Positions 13,937 through 27,749 are shown, counted from the stretch's first letter. The stretch: DNA of 64,000 bases from Glandiceps talaboti (GCF_964340395.1 NC_135561.1:4228501-4292500), one strand, 5' to 3'. Numbers and translations: made by a program. The notes: generated by a model not told the origin, from the letters alone.

Positions 13937-14378
13937 GGCCAGATAAAAAGCAATAGTTTATTTCCGATAACCCGATCAACTCTAGTTTAAGCCCCGACCC
14001 TAAACATTTTTTTTGGGTGCAAAAAGGTAAAGTGGTAATATTTTACTTCAATTTCCGTGTACACCTTCATGCCTTTATCCAATCTGTGGTAAAAAATTCC
14101 TATTCCAGAGAGAAACCAAGTCTTTTTAGATTATAACAGTGCAGTCTGAACACTCAATTTGTAGTTGTTTTCAATTACTGATAGTATAATACAGGGTCAC
14201 GTCAAAGGACACTTACTTCATTTACACCTCACAAACTGTGACGGTTCTATAACCGACGAATACCTTATCTTGGGGTCGAAGTAATTTTTAAAAAACGTAA
14301 AGTAAAATAATTCCGACCTAGCTATCCTAATTTTCTGAAGTCATGTTATTGGAAATAAACATTTGTTTTTATTTTGCC
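13937..14378 (+). mobile_element. MITE-like TIR element, unexpanded form (copy A)
   Basis: Left end GGCCAGATAAAAAGCAATAG, then TTTATTTCCGATAACCCGAT. The right end read in reverse complement is GGCAAAATAAAAACAAATGT, then TTTATTTCCAATAACATGA: inverted termini matching over about 35-40 bp. The interior includes CCCCGACCCTAAACATTTTT and one copy of the segment (about 14046-14130, ending ATTCCAGAGAGAAACC) that is tandemly amplified at 57861-58386. It lies in the large Prdm14 intron and has no ORF. Confidence 0.6.
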
Positions 14379-14894
14379 TAAACAGGAGAGACAAACACCT
14401 CCGATCCTAGTTGGTTAGAGAAACTTTTCCGTGTACATTTCATACTAAGTTTGGTTATGTCTTTCATGGTATCGTCTTTAATACAGGACCACAGCATTTG
14501 AAAAAAAAATCATTTTCAATCATATACTATGAAGTATGATCAAAATAGCGAGCAAGTATTTAGATTTACACAATATACTTGTAGATTATATTGAATATAA
14601 AAAAGGGGGGGGGGCAGTAATCTAATTTATATGAGTGAAATCAATGCTAAACACAGCCTAAGACGTGTACCAGTCCAACTAGACTCAAACATTCGAGAGA
14701 TTCTCATCAAGCATTTAAAGGGACCAGAAAGTTATCTCATTGTACGAGTAAATTAGTAATGAAAGTACGATGTATCGAATTACTTTGTCATTCGTTTTAC
14801 AAAACATTGATACAGAAATTGATATTCTTCATAAGCTTGATGTCAATACAAATAAGGGTTAGAAGCTGAGTATTTGAATTTTTCATATCAATTT

Positions 14895-14999
<105 letters not shown>

Positions 15000-15636
15000 T
15001 TTGCTGTAATGTTGTTGTTATTATTTTAACGTCATATCTTTCAATTTGACGCCATACAAAAGCAGATTGTGGCAATCACTATTAGATAACTTGGTTTCTA
15101 GCTTCAAACATATTGAGATAATAGAATGATAAAGTTACAATGGAAAAAACAACCATTCTCGCTTAGAGGATAACGACTCAGGCAAACGTACTGAAATATA
15201 TTTTAGGATACGACCGTGAATGGGTCATTTTTGGAGCGGCGAACTGACGGAGTCCGGCGACGCACCAATTTTGCATAATCGGAGGTGTGAAAACCCTTGT
15301 CCACTTACCAGAGCTGGTAATCCCATTAAAGCGAGAAGCTTCTTCGTGCTTCTGTTTGTGTATCGTGGTAAGCACTAGATGCCTTAGTAAGAACAATCTA
15401 GAGGTTGGACGACTATGTCTTGCTGCATCAGACGAAACATCTCTATCGACACTTGTTCCACCGAACCGTACGCATTGGGTGGGAAAGTTTATAATTGTAC
15501 TGCTAATTGCTCCTTAATTATCGAGTAATTTTTGGTGATCACTTGCCCACCCATCCTCAACCAAATCGATTAAGAAAGTCTACCTCTTAAAACCATGATT
15601 TAATTACCAGGAATAGATATTCAAAGTCACACTTAC

Positions 15637-15674
15637 CCGAGTGACAGGAATGACTGGCAGGAACCCGGTTCCAT
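15637..15674 (-). CDS. PRDM14: Prdm14-like gene, first coding exon (start codon)
   Basis: Seen: on the minus strand an ATG at 15674 begins MEPGSCQSFLSL plus two bases (GG) and meets a strong GTAAGT donor at 15636-15631. The exon 3072-3472 begins with one base (A) before its first whole codon, so the split codon GG|A (Gly) restores the frame: MEPGSCQSFLSL-G-FAMEWQ. An in-frame TGA lies upstream of the ATG with no earlier ATG between them, supporting this start. A TATA box, an inverted CCAAT box and an NRF1-like site lie 78-180 bp upstream. Inferred: this is the 5' coding exon of the same gene, across a 12.2-kb intron. The exon is too short to identify by homology, and an additional small exon in the intron cannot be excluded, so the link rests on phase, strand and promoter signals. 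Confidence 0.55.
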
Positions 15675-15751
15675 CGCTGATAACACTGTAGAAATCTCAA
15701 GCGGGTCTCAGCCAAATTTCAGTCGTTGTGTCTCCGAAATACCATACGACG

Positions 15752-15851
15752 TTTATACACGCCGTGTAACTTAATCTCCAGTAGAAGTGTATGAACCTAA
15801 CCAATGAAGTTAAAAAGAAAAAAATACAAGTCTAAGTGTAATGCGCATGCG
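15752..15851 (-). promoter_or_regulatory. Candidate core promoter of the Prdm14-like gene
   Basis: Reading the minus strand toward the ATG at 15674: an NRF1-type palindrome TGCGCATGCG (15842-15851), an inverted CCAAT box (ATTGG on the minus strand, 15801-15805), then TATAAA in the context GTGTATAAACG (15752-15757). TATA-directed initiation would fall near 15720-15730, giving a 5' UTR of about 50 bases. Spacing is typical of an animal promoter, but each motif is short and only their ordered co-occurrence upstream of a supported start makes the call. Confidence 0.45.
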
Positions 15852-15857
15852 TGAATA

Positions 15858-18800
15858 AATAGGTATTCATAACTTAATGCGTAAGTCGGGAAGCTGGGAA
15901 GATCAAAGAACAATGCCGACAATTGTTTGTTTATATTTAATTTGCATTTCATTGTGGCGTTTTAATTACAATTACATTACCGATTAGTAAGTGTATTTTC
16001 AACTTCACAACCACTTACAAAAGTACTCTTTCTTCCAACAGAGAGCTCTGTCCGCAATTTCCCGCTCTCGTCAGCGACTAATTAGGGGAGACAAAACCCA
16101 GAGCCTATTTTAATAGTGTTCGTGACATGGGTGATTGGTTGTCGAATTAACTAGACGGAAACCATTTTCACATTTGATGACGAGAATGGTTTATCGATGA
16201 GGATTGGTGTTTTCAGATAAGTTGACTTAGAGCCTATACAAACCATAAATTGGAGAGTGTTCGGAAACGACAGCAGTTTGCCGTTAAGTGTCATCGGAAA
16301 ACACACCTTCCTTTTGTTGAATCTGTTTATAGTGTTAATGTGCAGAGCATTTACATGAAAGAATTGAACTGCAACTCAAGCTCGTAGCAGCAAAGTCCAG
16401 CATTATTTTAGACAACAGCATGAAAATCATCCCTCCATTCAATCTAATTTGCATAGTTACATTATACCAGACTGACTGTTACACAAAGATTTGTAGACAA
16501 ATGCATTCAACATAGAAATGTAGCCACCTGTGATCCTTATAACAGTGCAGTGAATAAACGAGCACATATACTCGCACACACTACAGTGTACACGTAGGTG
16601 TTAAATAATATTTGAACTTTGGTAGTAGCTTATGCTTTTAATAATGACGTAACCGCAAGATCATAATTTGTTTAGTCTGCGCACGTCGTCATCTCACCGT
16701 TATAGACAGCAATACAATCATAACAGGTTCGTCAACTCGGAATTGTTGGAGTCGCTCTCTCTCTTTAAAATTCCAAAATTCAATGAGTGGAAAGAAAGAT
16801 GAAGTTTCATTTTTTTCTTTTTTAGTTACTATACGAAAAAGTTCTGTGATACTGGTCATCCCGTTTTTTATACCCCTGTTATGTGTTCAAATTTTCGAAC
16901 CGGCAGTTAATTACTAGATACCTATGACTGATTTAATAGTACTGCTCAAATGTGATCTAACGTGACATAACATTGATATACTACAACAAAAATGTAGGGT
17001 TGAGATTTTAGATAAGTTTTCATCAACGAAACTATCTGACACTCGTCAGTACGAAATGATGGTTTCAGTGAACTTAATTACCGACCTACATTGTATACAT
17101 GTATTGTAGCCGATCTTTGAAGCACAAAGCCGTCTGCCCCCACAACATTTTTAACAAAAGTGTTGTTTTATGTTCTGTTTTTATAAATAAATTATTATCC
17201 CAACTTCATTTTTATGCTAAAACCATCTAAACACTAATATTCATGTGTTCGAGTTGACATTTTGGTCAAAAATGAACAGCTTAGATAAATCTGGTAATCA
17301 AACGGAGTCGCTATTTTGGTTTACATTTCCCGAGTTCTAGTGAAGGCGTAAAGTATATTGAGATGTCCGTTGTAACATGATATCACTACACAAAAGGATT
17401 TCTTTTATTTAATTGCATTTTAATTGAGTGGATCCCCCTTCATACAATGAAATACGCCCGCTAGAGGCGTTAATTTACTATTTATTGTCTCTGCCCCTTG
17501 TTGACCTCAGCGTGTGAATTTGACGGGGCCGTCGCCAATACGGTCATGACCCTTTGCAAGTTAGATTCTAGGAGTTGTGAATGATTTAAAGTGTAATAAA
17601 TTCAAAGACCTCATCAAATTATCCTCCAAGTAGCTTGTCTATGTTTCATAACCCTGCCAAAGTTCCGACTGTTGTTAAATTTACCCAAAATAATACTTCT
17701 GATTATTGAGTCATCGTAATAAAACATCGGCCTTGCCAATATTTATCACATTTACGACTCTGGTTAAAACATGGCCAGCTTTTTCAGACACAGACCCGTC
17801 AGTATTAGCCGGCTGTCTTTTGGCGACATCTGGCTTTTTTTTATAATGTTCAAGTTACACTTTGACATCAAAGGTTATTAAAATATCAAAATGTCTCCCC
17901 TTGTCATCTGTTTCTCCTCTGTATTTGTTTAAGTTATTGATTAAATTCAGTGCTATGTCTACAGTCTTTATACTGATATGAGGTGTACATCCTTTCATCG
18001 GTTGGTCAATGTTTCTCAGTTTTCAAATGTCACGTGCTTAGTTAAACTAAATATTGTGACGCTGTATACCAGTGTATTACTTATTAAAGATACACCAATA
18101 TGACACAGATAGTATTGTCTTTAATATACGTTTAATATAGTACGATATTTTAGCTTTTAGTAGTATGGAATTCAATTCAACATTGTTACAACTGACGGAT
18201 GGCGGCGGACAGTGTAATGGTCTAGGAATTCATGAAACTGGGGGAAGGGCGACATGAAGGGCATACTGCGTAAACTTTTTTGAACGGACGATTTATTGAT
18301 GGGGTGGGGGGTGGTGGGGGGGGACATGGGTGTTTAAGGGAACCACGGGATTATTTCCTTACAACATAACTATGTACAGATATTAAAATGAGTCGTTGCC
18401 CTAAATGTCATTTAATATCATTAAAATCTATCTAGTGCAGGTAATTGTCTATTTAATATTATACACGTGCTTTATACATGTATCATCTTAAGATTATGAA
18501 ATTGATGACTATTGTCATTATGTATATTGTAAATGAGTACCAGTTTAAATCTATCCACTTTTGGCTTGCAGATTAAAAGGTAAAAACCGTGTGGATACAG
18601 GAAACCATATAATATGCGATACTTACTACAAGTTGTCATTTGCGTCATGCAGTAAGTTGTTTCATTTCAATTTGAATCCATATTGTAAATCATGCAAGAG
18701 GTGGTTTACTACGAGTATGAAATGTTACCAGTGAAAGACGTCATTTTGAATAGTTGAAGAGTTGGAAATTACCGCTCCTTGTCAGATAAATCGACGCAAT

Positions 18801-21588
18801 GGCATTTAATTTCACGTACTCTGCGCCGCGGGGTCGGAGAACCAATATCGTTTAAGATGAATTCTAACCGTATTCGCTGTCATCCTGTCTTCTAGGCATT
18901 TGTTGGTCTACCGTTTCTTAATTGATAAAAACGTATTAGGAGATTAAATTCTGACAGACGGTCTGATTCGTCTTACTTTGCGACGAATGTGGGGGCTGTT
19001 AAAAATTAAATTTTCATTGACGGTAACCATAACGTTCAGGTACAGGTAGAAAACATGACTGTTAGAAAAATCTAAATAACTGAACTTTGACAATTTTTAC
19101 ATATAAATCATACTTGTTTTACGACCTCATCTCATTCCATTGATCTAAATGTCATTTAATAACTGTGTATAACAAGTTTAAGATAACGGTTAAAATCTGA
19201 GCCACTAAAAGGTTAGAAAGTTGGTGACGGACATGCATCATCACTTCGTCTGTCATGCAAAACTAATATTATAGAAATTAACGCCGAGTCTAATTGGTGG
19301 ATGCGTTGGACGAGAGTGTAAAAAGAATTAACGGAGCGGTAGATAATTATACAGAGCCACAAGTACAATAAGAGTCGGCAGCTGTAAACCGCAGCCGACA
19401 AACACAAAACAGTGGCAGTATTGAAGTGTTATAACCTTTAGGTGACAAAACAGTTGTCGTGATAACTATATAATGTAGAGATTCTATAGATGTGGGTATC
19501 ATTACACTGATCAATCCCTAGTAATATGTGCATACACAGCCAGACTAATTTTTCGGTGAATTATTTTTGAATAGCAACTAACATTAAAAGTAATCACACC
19601 ACTCATCAAATGTACCAATGATTCAGAAGTAACATATGAGTGAACGTACAAACTATGAAACAAAAAGCGGTAAAAAAAGATGAACTTTGGAAGCTATTAG
19701 TTTGGTTGATGCTGGGACGTATATTTGAACTTAAACGACGGCTGCTGATCGAGTGCTGACGATAATACTCATTTAAAAAGAAGCGTTGGATTTGTAACTG
19801 AACTAATTACGATTCGAGTTCTCTCGTCATCACCCATTCTTCTTTTTCCAAAAATGAAGTTCAACATAAAAAGGAGAGAAAACTTTTGTAAATCCTGATA
19901 TTGTTCAAGCTTGAGATGTGTAATGGAAAGTGTGAATACACAAATACGTCATAGGTCTTCTCTGTGGTATTACTAACAACTTTGTGCGTACTCTGGGATC
20001 GCTTTCAGGAGCATGGGGGGGGGGGAGAAGATTGAAAGTTGAAAGTGCAAATCGTACAACGAAAAAATGTGTGCGTTGACGACATATCCCAGGCTATTTT
20101 ATACTAACATTTCTCAACGATATGCAAATCTAAATATACGTCATAATGACGTCATGGTATTAATTGTTAAATGAGGGATGCATGTTGTTTGAACCTTGTC
20201 GCAATGTGGACGAATTATTTGTGGATTTTTAATTCATAAAACAACTTTAAATTACAATGTTTTGCTACGTGCAAAAACGATTATTAAACACCCTAGACCA
20301 AGTCTGTGGTTGTAATTCAATAATTACAAAAAAACTAACACTTGTATGAAAGTTTGTTATTGTACGTAATGAAGTGATTTGTAAACAAGTTGGATAAACA
20401 CGTGATCATTACGTCACGTCCGGTCTGTGCATGCATCACAAGCTGCATATGTAAAAACGTCATCACGAATAAATTAAATATAGTTTAATGACCTATATTT
20501 ACTTGTGGTCAGCTTCTCCATAAGCGTATAGAATGTACTGGCCATAGAAAGACCTGCTTTAATTTACGTGACAAAGTGACATGAGAGATTGTCAAAAATC
20601 GTCTTCATTTGATGTATGAAATAACAAAAAATATTATGATTATCCAAATAATTCTAAATTGAACGAAAATATTACATGGTATCTCCTTTCCCACATCCTC
20701 TACTCCCCCTTTCCCCCTACACGCTATCCCAGATACCCTCTCACTCCATCACGTGCACGCTATCTACTCTTCCGATCTCCCTCCAGTACCTGGTCCCACT
20801 TCCTCTCCCTCTACTTTCCGATCTCCGTTCCTTCCACCAACACGATACCCCCCCCCCCCCTCCACTACCCTATCATGGAATGTATATTACTTCTTTTTTC
20901 ATCCCAAAGCACATTCCCTGTGAAAGTAGACATAAAGTGATGACGTACGAACATTTCTCGTAAACAAGGTAGAACGTGAAGTGATGACGTGTACATTTTT
21001 ATCATAAATAAGGTAATCCCTATTTCGGATAATTAATGACGTTTTGACTTTGTTGTACAGGCAGCAGCATAAACAATTTGGCAAATCGCATATAAAGTAA
21101 GATTGATATAAACTCAATATCGAGTCCAATTATTATGCTAGGACGTTCAAGAAATACGGTAGTTTTCACGAAATATGTTTGTTTTCCTGAAAATGGTTGG
21201 GTATATTAACAGTCTTAAAACCCGTAACATGTATCACGTCTTTTAGTTTTCCCATGGTAGATATTGTCTCAGAGTCACGTAGTCTACATTTATGTGGGTT
21301 TATTTTCTGTGTGCCTTCGATTGGTGGCGCTTATCTAAAATTGTGGTGTCTCAGCGGTAATACGTTTTTATGTTATGTATTTTAGTCACTGTCAGACACG
21401 AAATGAAAACAAAAAACTAGATACTGCAGAATACAGATTAGCAGGAATCAGTAAACTGAATAATACTGTAGACCAAAATGAAGTAGATAAATAAAATACT
21501 TATGCTGTCCCCACCCCGGCTCGCGACCCCACCAGCCACACGTACATTGAGTGATATATGTCTAAATATGATACACAAACATATAGAT
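15858..21588. other. Intergenic, repeat-poor AT-rich sequence
   Basis: Directly upstream of the Prdm14 promoter. No exon or ordered splice signals that I can support. Only short G runs (18300-18323, about 20017) and a C run (20849-20860). Octamer-like ATTTGCAT occurs at 15940-15947 and 16447-16454. The lack of arrays for about 5.7 kb contrasts with the rest of the window. Confidence 0.5.
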
Positions 21589-21720
21589 ACACACCCACAC
21601 ACACACACGCACACTCACACGCATACATACATACATACATACATACATACATACATACATACATACATACATACATACATACATACATACATACATACAT
21701 ACATACATACATACATACAT

Positions 21721-21768
<48 letters not shown>

Positions 21769-21793
21769 GCACGCACACGCACGCACACACACA
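21589..21793 (+). repeat. Compound (AC)-(ACAT)-(AC/ACGC)n microsatellite
   Basis: AC 21589-21620, ACAT about 21622-21738, AC to 21765, then ACGC variants to about 21793. Thr/His- and Cys/Val-rich frames on both strands are artefacts. Confidence 0.96.
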
Positions 21794-22711
21794 TAATATA
21801 TATATGGGAATCGTCTGGAAACGTGTCTTTTTCGATGAAAAACAGCTCATAAAAAACAGCTCGAGATTATAGCGATTATTTTGATTATTATCCTCACAAT
21901 CTAGAAACAGAGAGCTAGGGCGTCAACAGAACTTTTTAATGAGTTATCTTCTTTATTGTGTCAATCCATTTACTACCGTGTGTGTCTAGTTTATCCTTCA
22001 TATTCCAAATGATATTTATATCTATGGCGCTCTTATAGTATACAGGAGATCTGGTGATTACTTTTTCATCCTCATATATTATTAAAATACTTAGTGTCAA
22101 TTTATAAAATATCACTTGGGCAAAATCAAAACTTTTCAGTGATGTCTGGACTGTGTAATCTACAAGTCTTGTTCCTCAATAGCTATCATATCTCTATTAT
22201 AATGTGACAAACCAAAATTATGATTTAATACATAGTAGCTTTTACTCTCTGGGAACTCAAAATAAAAATATTTGAAAACATCAAGAAGCAATGTGACTAT
22301 GCAATCAAATGAATAATTTACAGAAGATGAAGAATTCCCCGTCAAATGTCCTCATTATACAAGAAGGGGAACAGAAGACGAATAATCCAGGTAAATGTGC
22401 AATCATTCGTGTATGAAAATGTAAACGTGCTGTAAGGAGGTTAGAAAGAGACACTACTATTATGTACACGTAACTCTCATTTGAGAATATTTAATTGAAT
22501 TTACCAAAGGTCAAGGAAATAAAAGTAAACTTTGATACAGTGGACGTAACAAAGCAAAGGGCACGTGATATTTGCAAGATTCGTGCTGAAACCATAACAA
22601 CGCGACGAACTATGCCATATGGTGTGCACACAATTATATTAAGTAAAGAGGGCAGTGATATTTGGACAACGTTGTTAACGTTGTCAACATTTGGTAAACT
22701 GATGACAAATT

Positions 22712-22827
<116 letters not shown>

Positions 22828-23083
22828 GGTCTAATCACGCCTTTTTTATATTTCAGGCGTGTTCTATTGGGTTCTATTTGGTGTGTGCGAATATTAGAAC
22901 TTTTCACACGTATAACCGTTAATCACTCGCGGTTGTCGTTCTGTTCCATAACATTCAGATATATTCAGGTGTTTACCTAATATGCCTTGCCTATAAATAC
23001 CTTGAAAAAGAATTTTTATTCGAAACGTCGGATTACATCTATTTATTCGGACTGTCTCACAAGTTTCTTATGCATTTCTTCTT

Positions 23084-23085
<2 letters not shown>

Positions 23086-23134
<49 letters not shown>

Positions 23135-23290
23135 CATACATACATACATACATACATACATACATACATACATACATACATACATACATACATACATACA
23201 TACATACATACATACATACATACATACATACATACATACATACATACATACATACGTACGTACATACGTACGTACGTACATACATACGTT
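23086..23290 (+). repeat. Compound (AGAC)-(ATAC)n microsatellite
   Basis: AGAC 23086-23132 switching to ATAC to 23290, with ACGT variants at 23256-23288. Confidence 0.96.
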
Positions 23291-24507
23291 TACAACGAAA
23301 CAAACTCAAAGCTGGCTAGTTTCAAGAATGTGTTCGACTTGGAACGGTTTCACGTCATCATTAGAAAAAACTTTCACTTTACAGCTCAATCAATAACCAA
23401 GGAAAGCGAACACAATTGACGAGGTAATATCCGAATAAAGCAATATGATTTAATAACACTTTCATTAATAAACATCTTTAGAAGACTGTCTGTTATTTTC
23501 TAATTATTCTACGTGCATTATACATAGAACACATGTTCTCTCTGTGGTTGCTTTTGCAATTACAGTCGTGTAAAATGATAAATGAAGCCATCAGTGGCCC
23601 TTAAGTGATATTAATTAATAAATTTGTTATTCATCGATCCACGCTTTCGGCTCTATATCATTTTAATCTTGAGGACGGTTCTAAAACGAAAAAATCGATT
23701 TTTACAACAATGCTTTTACAGTCAGTAAGTTATGATAGTTATTTAGAGTCGTTCTAATAGCAAACGTAGAGATTCCCGCCAAATCTAAAGGATGAAGGAA
23801 AATCTACAGTTTTAGAGATTGAAACAAACTAGTAATACACTATCAAAGTGTTTACTTGATTTGTAGAATTAGCGTGGAAGATTCAATTCAATTCAGAATT
23901 TAAGAAATAATTACTGTGACAGATGAGCTATAGGACGCCCTCTATAGATGTAGATGGTGTTGGGCCGATAAATATTGAGTTTGTCATCTGTCATAAATCA
24001 ACTGTGAAAATCTTACAGAAATAGAAATATTACTTCTCGTGTTTAAGTTCATCGCGTGTTTTTTAAAAATGTTTTGTGAGTGCAATAACTTATGGGCGAG
24101 ATCAATAGTTCAATGTAAGATAAAAAAAACATCCTAAATTCTTTTACTTGGGGGGGGGGGGGGGTTTGAACCATTTTAGTTCTCATCCTACAAAATCGAT
24201 TTTACTTTTAATATTTTTTAACCCTGAATGCAAACATTTCTCCAGAAATTGTCCAATTGAGGAATGAAACAAATTTTGCTACAGTAAATGCATGGCACTA
24301 AAATAAAGTAAAGTGTCAACCGAACTATTTTTTACTCACTACATACTTGCTTTATTTTCATAGTACTACATACTACTCTATATTGATTTGTGTAGTTTGA
24401 AGCAATTTTCAATTTTGGCCAATTTAGCTAGAAGGGGGTGGGGGGGGGGTCTAAGGGCTAAGTATAACAATGTGTTTAATATATCCTACATTGATCTCTA
24501 TTGATCT

Positions 24508-24585
24508 CGCCCCTTACCCGTAATATCGCCCCTTACCCGTAATATCGCCCCTTTACCCGTAATATCGCCCCTTACCCGTAATATC
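24508..24585 (+). repeat. 19-bp minisatellite, 4 copies
   Basis: CGCCCCTTACCCGTAATAT repeated four times at 24508, 24527, 24546 and 24566; the third copy has one extra T. Nearly identical units imply a recent origin. Confidence 0.93.
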
Positions 24586-25254
24586 GTACACCGTGAACAG
24601 TATTTCATCACCCGTTGGTAATTTTTTGTTGTAGCTGTACACACGATAAATCAAATGAAATTAATTTTTGGCTACGCATCCAAAAATCAGCGCCCTCAAT
24701 GGCGATAATGATTTTAACCTGTTTCTGTACTACTTCTGGTTAATATTGACCACTGATTAATATGTGCAATGTATTATTATTGGTATTTTAACAATTTCCA
24801 GTGAATATATTGTTGTTGTTTAATCGAAAGTTCATACTCCAAGAAAAACTGTATCAAAGTTTTAACATGATGACAGATTCAAACCAAGCTTTCGCTCGAG
24901 ATTTAAAACTTGTCACTACATTACCCACAGATAATATTGACCATTAATTAACAGAATGATAGAGTCTCTTTTAATGAGGAATTGGCCAATTTTTAGTGAA
25001 TATATCTTTGGTTATTTGATGAAACAATGTGTTAGTTGCATAGTTAGTGCAGGTTTACGAAATGCATCGAGTTCAATATTCAATGTATATTTTTATGTAT
25101 TTTGCTTGTTTTGTCGGCAATTTGTATTTTCAACAAAGAGTTAAGCTTATCAATGTCCCATCCATTGCGACCTCAATATAATCTGATGGGAATTGAAAGA
25201 ACATTTGTATATTTTTAAATTTACCACGCTGTAAGTAAGAAGAGTGTCGTTCAG

Positions 25255-25424
25255 TTTGACTCTACCGAACAGCGCAGGTTTTCCCCGGGTACTCCGGTTT
25301 CCTCCTGCGTTAACACTGAACCCATGAGGGATGGCCCTCACTAGACTTATTGGCAGACAAGTGTTTATAAACTTAAAGAACTATCCAGTATAAATAAAGA
25401 TTATTATTATTATCATTATTATTA
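25255..25424 (+). mobile_element. LINE/SINE 3' tail with (ATT)n end
   Basis: Contains GGTTTTCCCCGGGTACTCCG, GTTTCCTCCTGCGTTAACAC, ACTATCCAGTATAAATAAAG and an ATT microsatellite tail. This arrangement (conserved 3' domain, AATAAAG, TTA repeat tail) is familiar from retroposon tails in marine invertebrate genomes. Only the tail is present, as expected for a 5'-truncated insertion or a SINE. The family name is not assigned. Confidence 0.5.
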
Positions 25425-26302
25425 CGCTGGAAATTCTATATTAATTTCACATCTAAACAATTATGGGTTTGTGGAACGATTGTCTCTGTGACAACGAAGG
25501 GCAATTGACTAAATTTTAATGAAGTCTCGATACCTCTAATGGCAAAATTACAGTGTACTAGAGTCCTGAAATTTCTAGTTGCAGTGACTGAGCTCCAACT
25601 CTTGAGGGTGTTCTCCTTTGTTTTTTTTTCGTATTTAATGAAGTACAAACCGTGATTAGTATATCAGCATGTAGTGTATTAGGAGAACTGGCCAGTGTTG
25701 ATGGAGGTTAGTACAGTCCGGCCCCTCTAACGAATGTCCCCTAGTTTGATTTATAATTGACCTACAAACCGGGCCAAACCTAAGAAGACGAAAGGCAGTC
25801 AAATTTATTCAGAAGAAAACATAACCGATTTCTTCTCTACAAAATAAATGATTGATCTATCTGTCAAGATAAATACAGGTATTATGTATGTCAGTCTATG
25901 ATGATCTCTGTTCGTGCACTAGCTTCATCAGCTACCCCTTTATCTGTTTTCACATGTCAGAATACAGGTGATTCCCTCAATATCTAATGGTCTGATTTGG
26001 GCAGACTGCACACTAGGTTAACACACAGTCGCCCCCCCCCCCAATCACGTGATAGTGTATAAATTGTTGCGCATTCAGCGCCTGCGCGTGTTCTAAATGT
26101 TTCACATTCAGACGCTCAAAACAAATCAAGAATAACGACACTAGGGATACAATCAACATTTAGATTATGGAGCAATTTGAGGGAGTGCTCAAAATTAGTG
26201 ATTAGGATAGAATTCGTATTAACCTTGTCATACTGATTAGTTACATGTACTCATTCGATATCCATATCAGTGTGGTCACATCAATCGTAGTCAAAGTTAT
26301 TC

Positions 26303-26384
26303 CCCACCAACCATCCACCCACCACCCACCCACCCACCACCCACCCACCACCCACCCACCACTCAACCCGCCATGCAACCCACC
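26303..26384 (+). repeat. CCCA/CCACCCA-rich tract
   Basis: C-rich strand of CCACCCA units; the complement is G-rich. Confidence 0.88.
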
Positions 26385-27036
26385 CTCTCCCTAAAACGGA
26401 TCTCCCGTTGTTGTCAATATTCCGCAGAGATATATCCGTGTATTTTTCTTCATATCAAATATTGTAATATTGCATTGAACTTTGCAGTTCTTTGTTACAT
26501 TACATCTTTGTATTGTTTTCTTCTGTTCTCAACCTTGCCCTTTGTTGATTATTTTACTCCATAACATTTGGCCATTTCCTGTACTGTTAGAAAAAATTAC
26601 TCAGTTTTGCCGCCGAACATCTCGTTATAGCTTTTTATTTATGCGGTCAGTGTATTGTTGATGATTGGTTAGGTTTAGTTTCGGTGTCATAATTTCTGTA
26701 TTAAAGTGACCACATGGATGAGAAATGAGCCTTTTGGAATTTTAAGTACTTCACTATTTTTCTACTTTAATATCATAAACAATGTGAAACAACATAGACC
26801 GGTTTTTAAAAAAAATGTACTAAAGTAAACAATGGTAAAGTTTTTAAAAAAAAATCACTTCCTGTACGTGTAATAACAAACCTTACACAATTTCTTCTTT
26901 ATAAATTTATTGAGTAACAAACATAGGCTTGCTCTATGTTATTGTCACGTTGATTTTTCAAGTAGAAATCAATCTATAGTAAAGTTGTTTTATCATATTT
27001 CTTATCCATATGGTCATTGCGTTCTTATCTTAAGAG

Positions 27037-27165
27037 TCGTAAAATAAACATGCCATATAATTATGCCACAAATTCAACCCCTTCAGATAAAATGTTAAAA
27101 GTTGATAATCGTAAAATAAACAGCATATATACAACCATTTCAACCCTTTTAGATAATTGTTTGTA
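27037..27165 (+). repeat. Diverged tandem duplication, about 72-bp offset
   Basis: The segment with CGTAAAATAAACA...AATTCAACCCCTTCAGATAA recurs as CGTAAAATAAACAGC...ATTTCAACCCTTTTAGATAA. Confidence 0.75.
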
Positions 27166-27243
27166 TCCTTATTGAACCATAGACGTTGGTCTTTCTCTAA
27201 TTGTATGAAGCGGTTTTGTAATTAGAGGATAGGGACATTCTCA

Positions 27244-27749
27244 ATGAATTGTTACACTGTTATTAATGAATTGTTACATTGTTACTAAAGAATTGTTACA
27301 CTGTTATTAATGAATTGTTACATTGTTATTAATGAATTGTTACATTATTACTAATGAATTGTTACACTGTTATTAATGAATTGTTACATTGTTACTAATG
27401 AATTGTTACACTGTTATCAATGAATTGTTACATTGTTACTAATGAATTGTTACACTGTTATTAATGAATTGTTACACTGTTATTAATGAATTGTTACATT
27501 GTTATTAATGAATTGTTACATTGTTACTAATGAATTGTTACACTGTTATTAATGAATTGTTACATTGTTACTAATGAATTGTTACACTGTTATCAATGAA
27601 TTGTTACATTGTTACTAATGAATTGTTACACTGTTATTAATGAATTGTTACACTGTTATTAATGAATTGTTACATTGTTATTAATGAATTGTTACATTGT
27701 TACTAATGAATTTTTACATTTTTACTAATGAATTGTTACACTGTTATTA
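27244..27749 (+). repeat. 22-bp minisatellite, 23 units, with 8-unit (176-bp) higher-order repeat
   Basis: All units begin ATGAATTGTTACA and differ at fixed positions (CATTG/CACTG; TTATTA/TTACTA/TTATCA). Writing variants in order, units 4-11 and 12-19 have the same order of eight types and the series restarts at unit 20 (27662). Units 3, 5 and 22 carry private changes. Stop-rich, so non-coding. Confidence 0.95.

Noticed and set aside
15178-15517. Overlapping frames on both strands (72 and 76 residues)
   Set aside because: No splice context, no recognised motif; lies inside the Prdm14 intron just downstream of exon 1.
15940-16454. Octamer-like ATTTGCAT at 15940-15947 and 16447-16454 (and ATGCAAAT at 12537-12544) near Prdm14
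   Set aside because: Tempting because PRDM14 is a pluripotency gene, but two to three octamers are expected by chance in 64 kb of AT-rich DNA.
21500-21872. Open frames of 76-116 residues on both strands (Thr/His- or Cys/Met-Tyr-Val-rich)
   Set aside because: Pure translations of AC and ACAT microsatellites; the same applies to frames at 5.0-5.5, 5.9-6.2, 6.4-6.8, 7.6-8.0, 8.4-8.8, 22.5-23.4, 28.5-28.9, 34.4-34.8, 39.8-40.2, 41.2-41.4, 45.8 and 52.7-53.0 kb.
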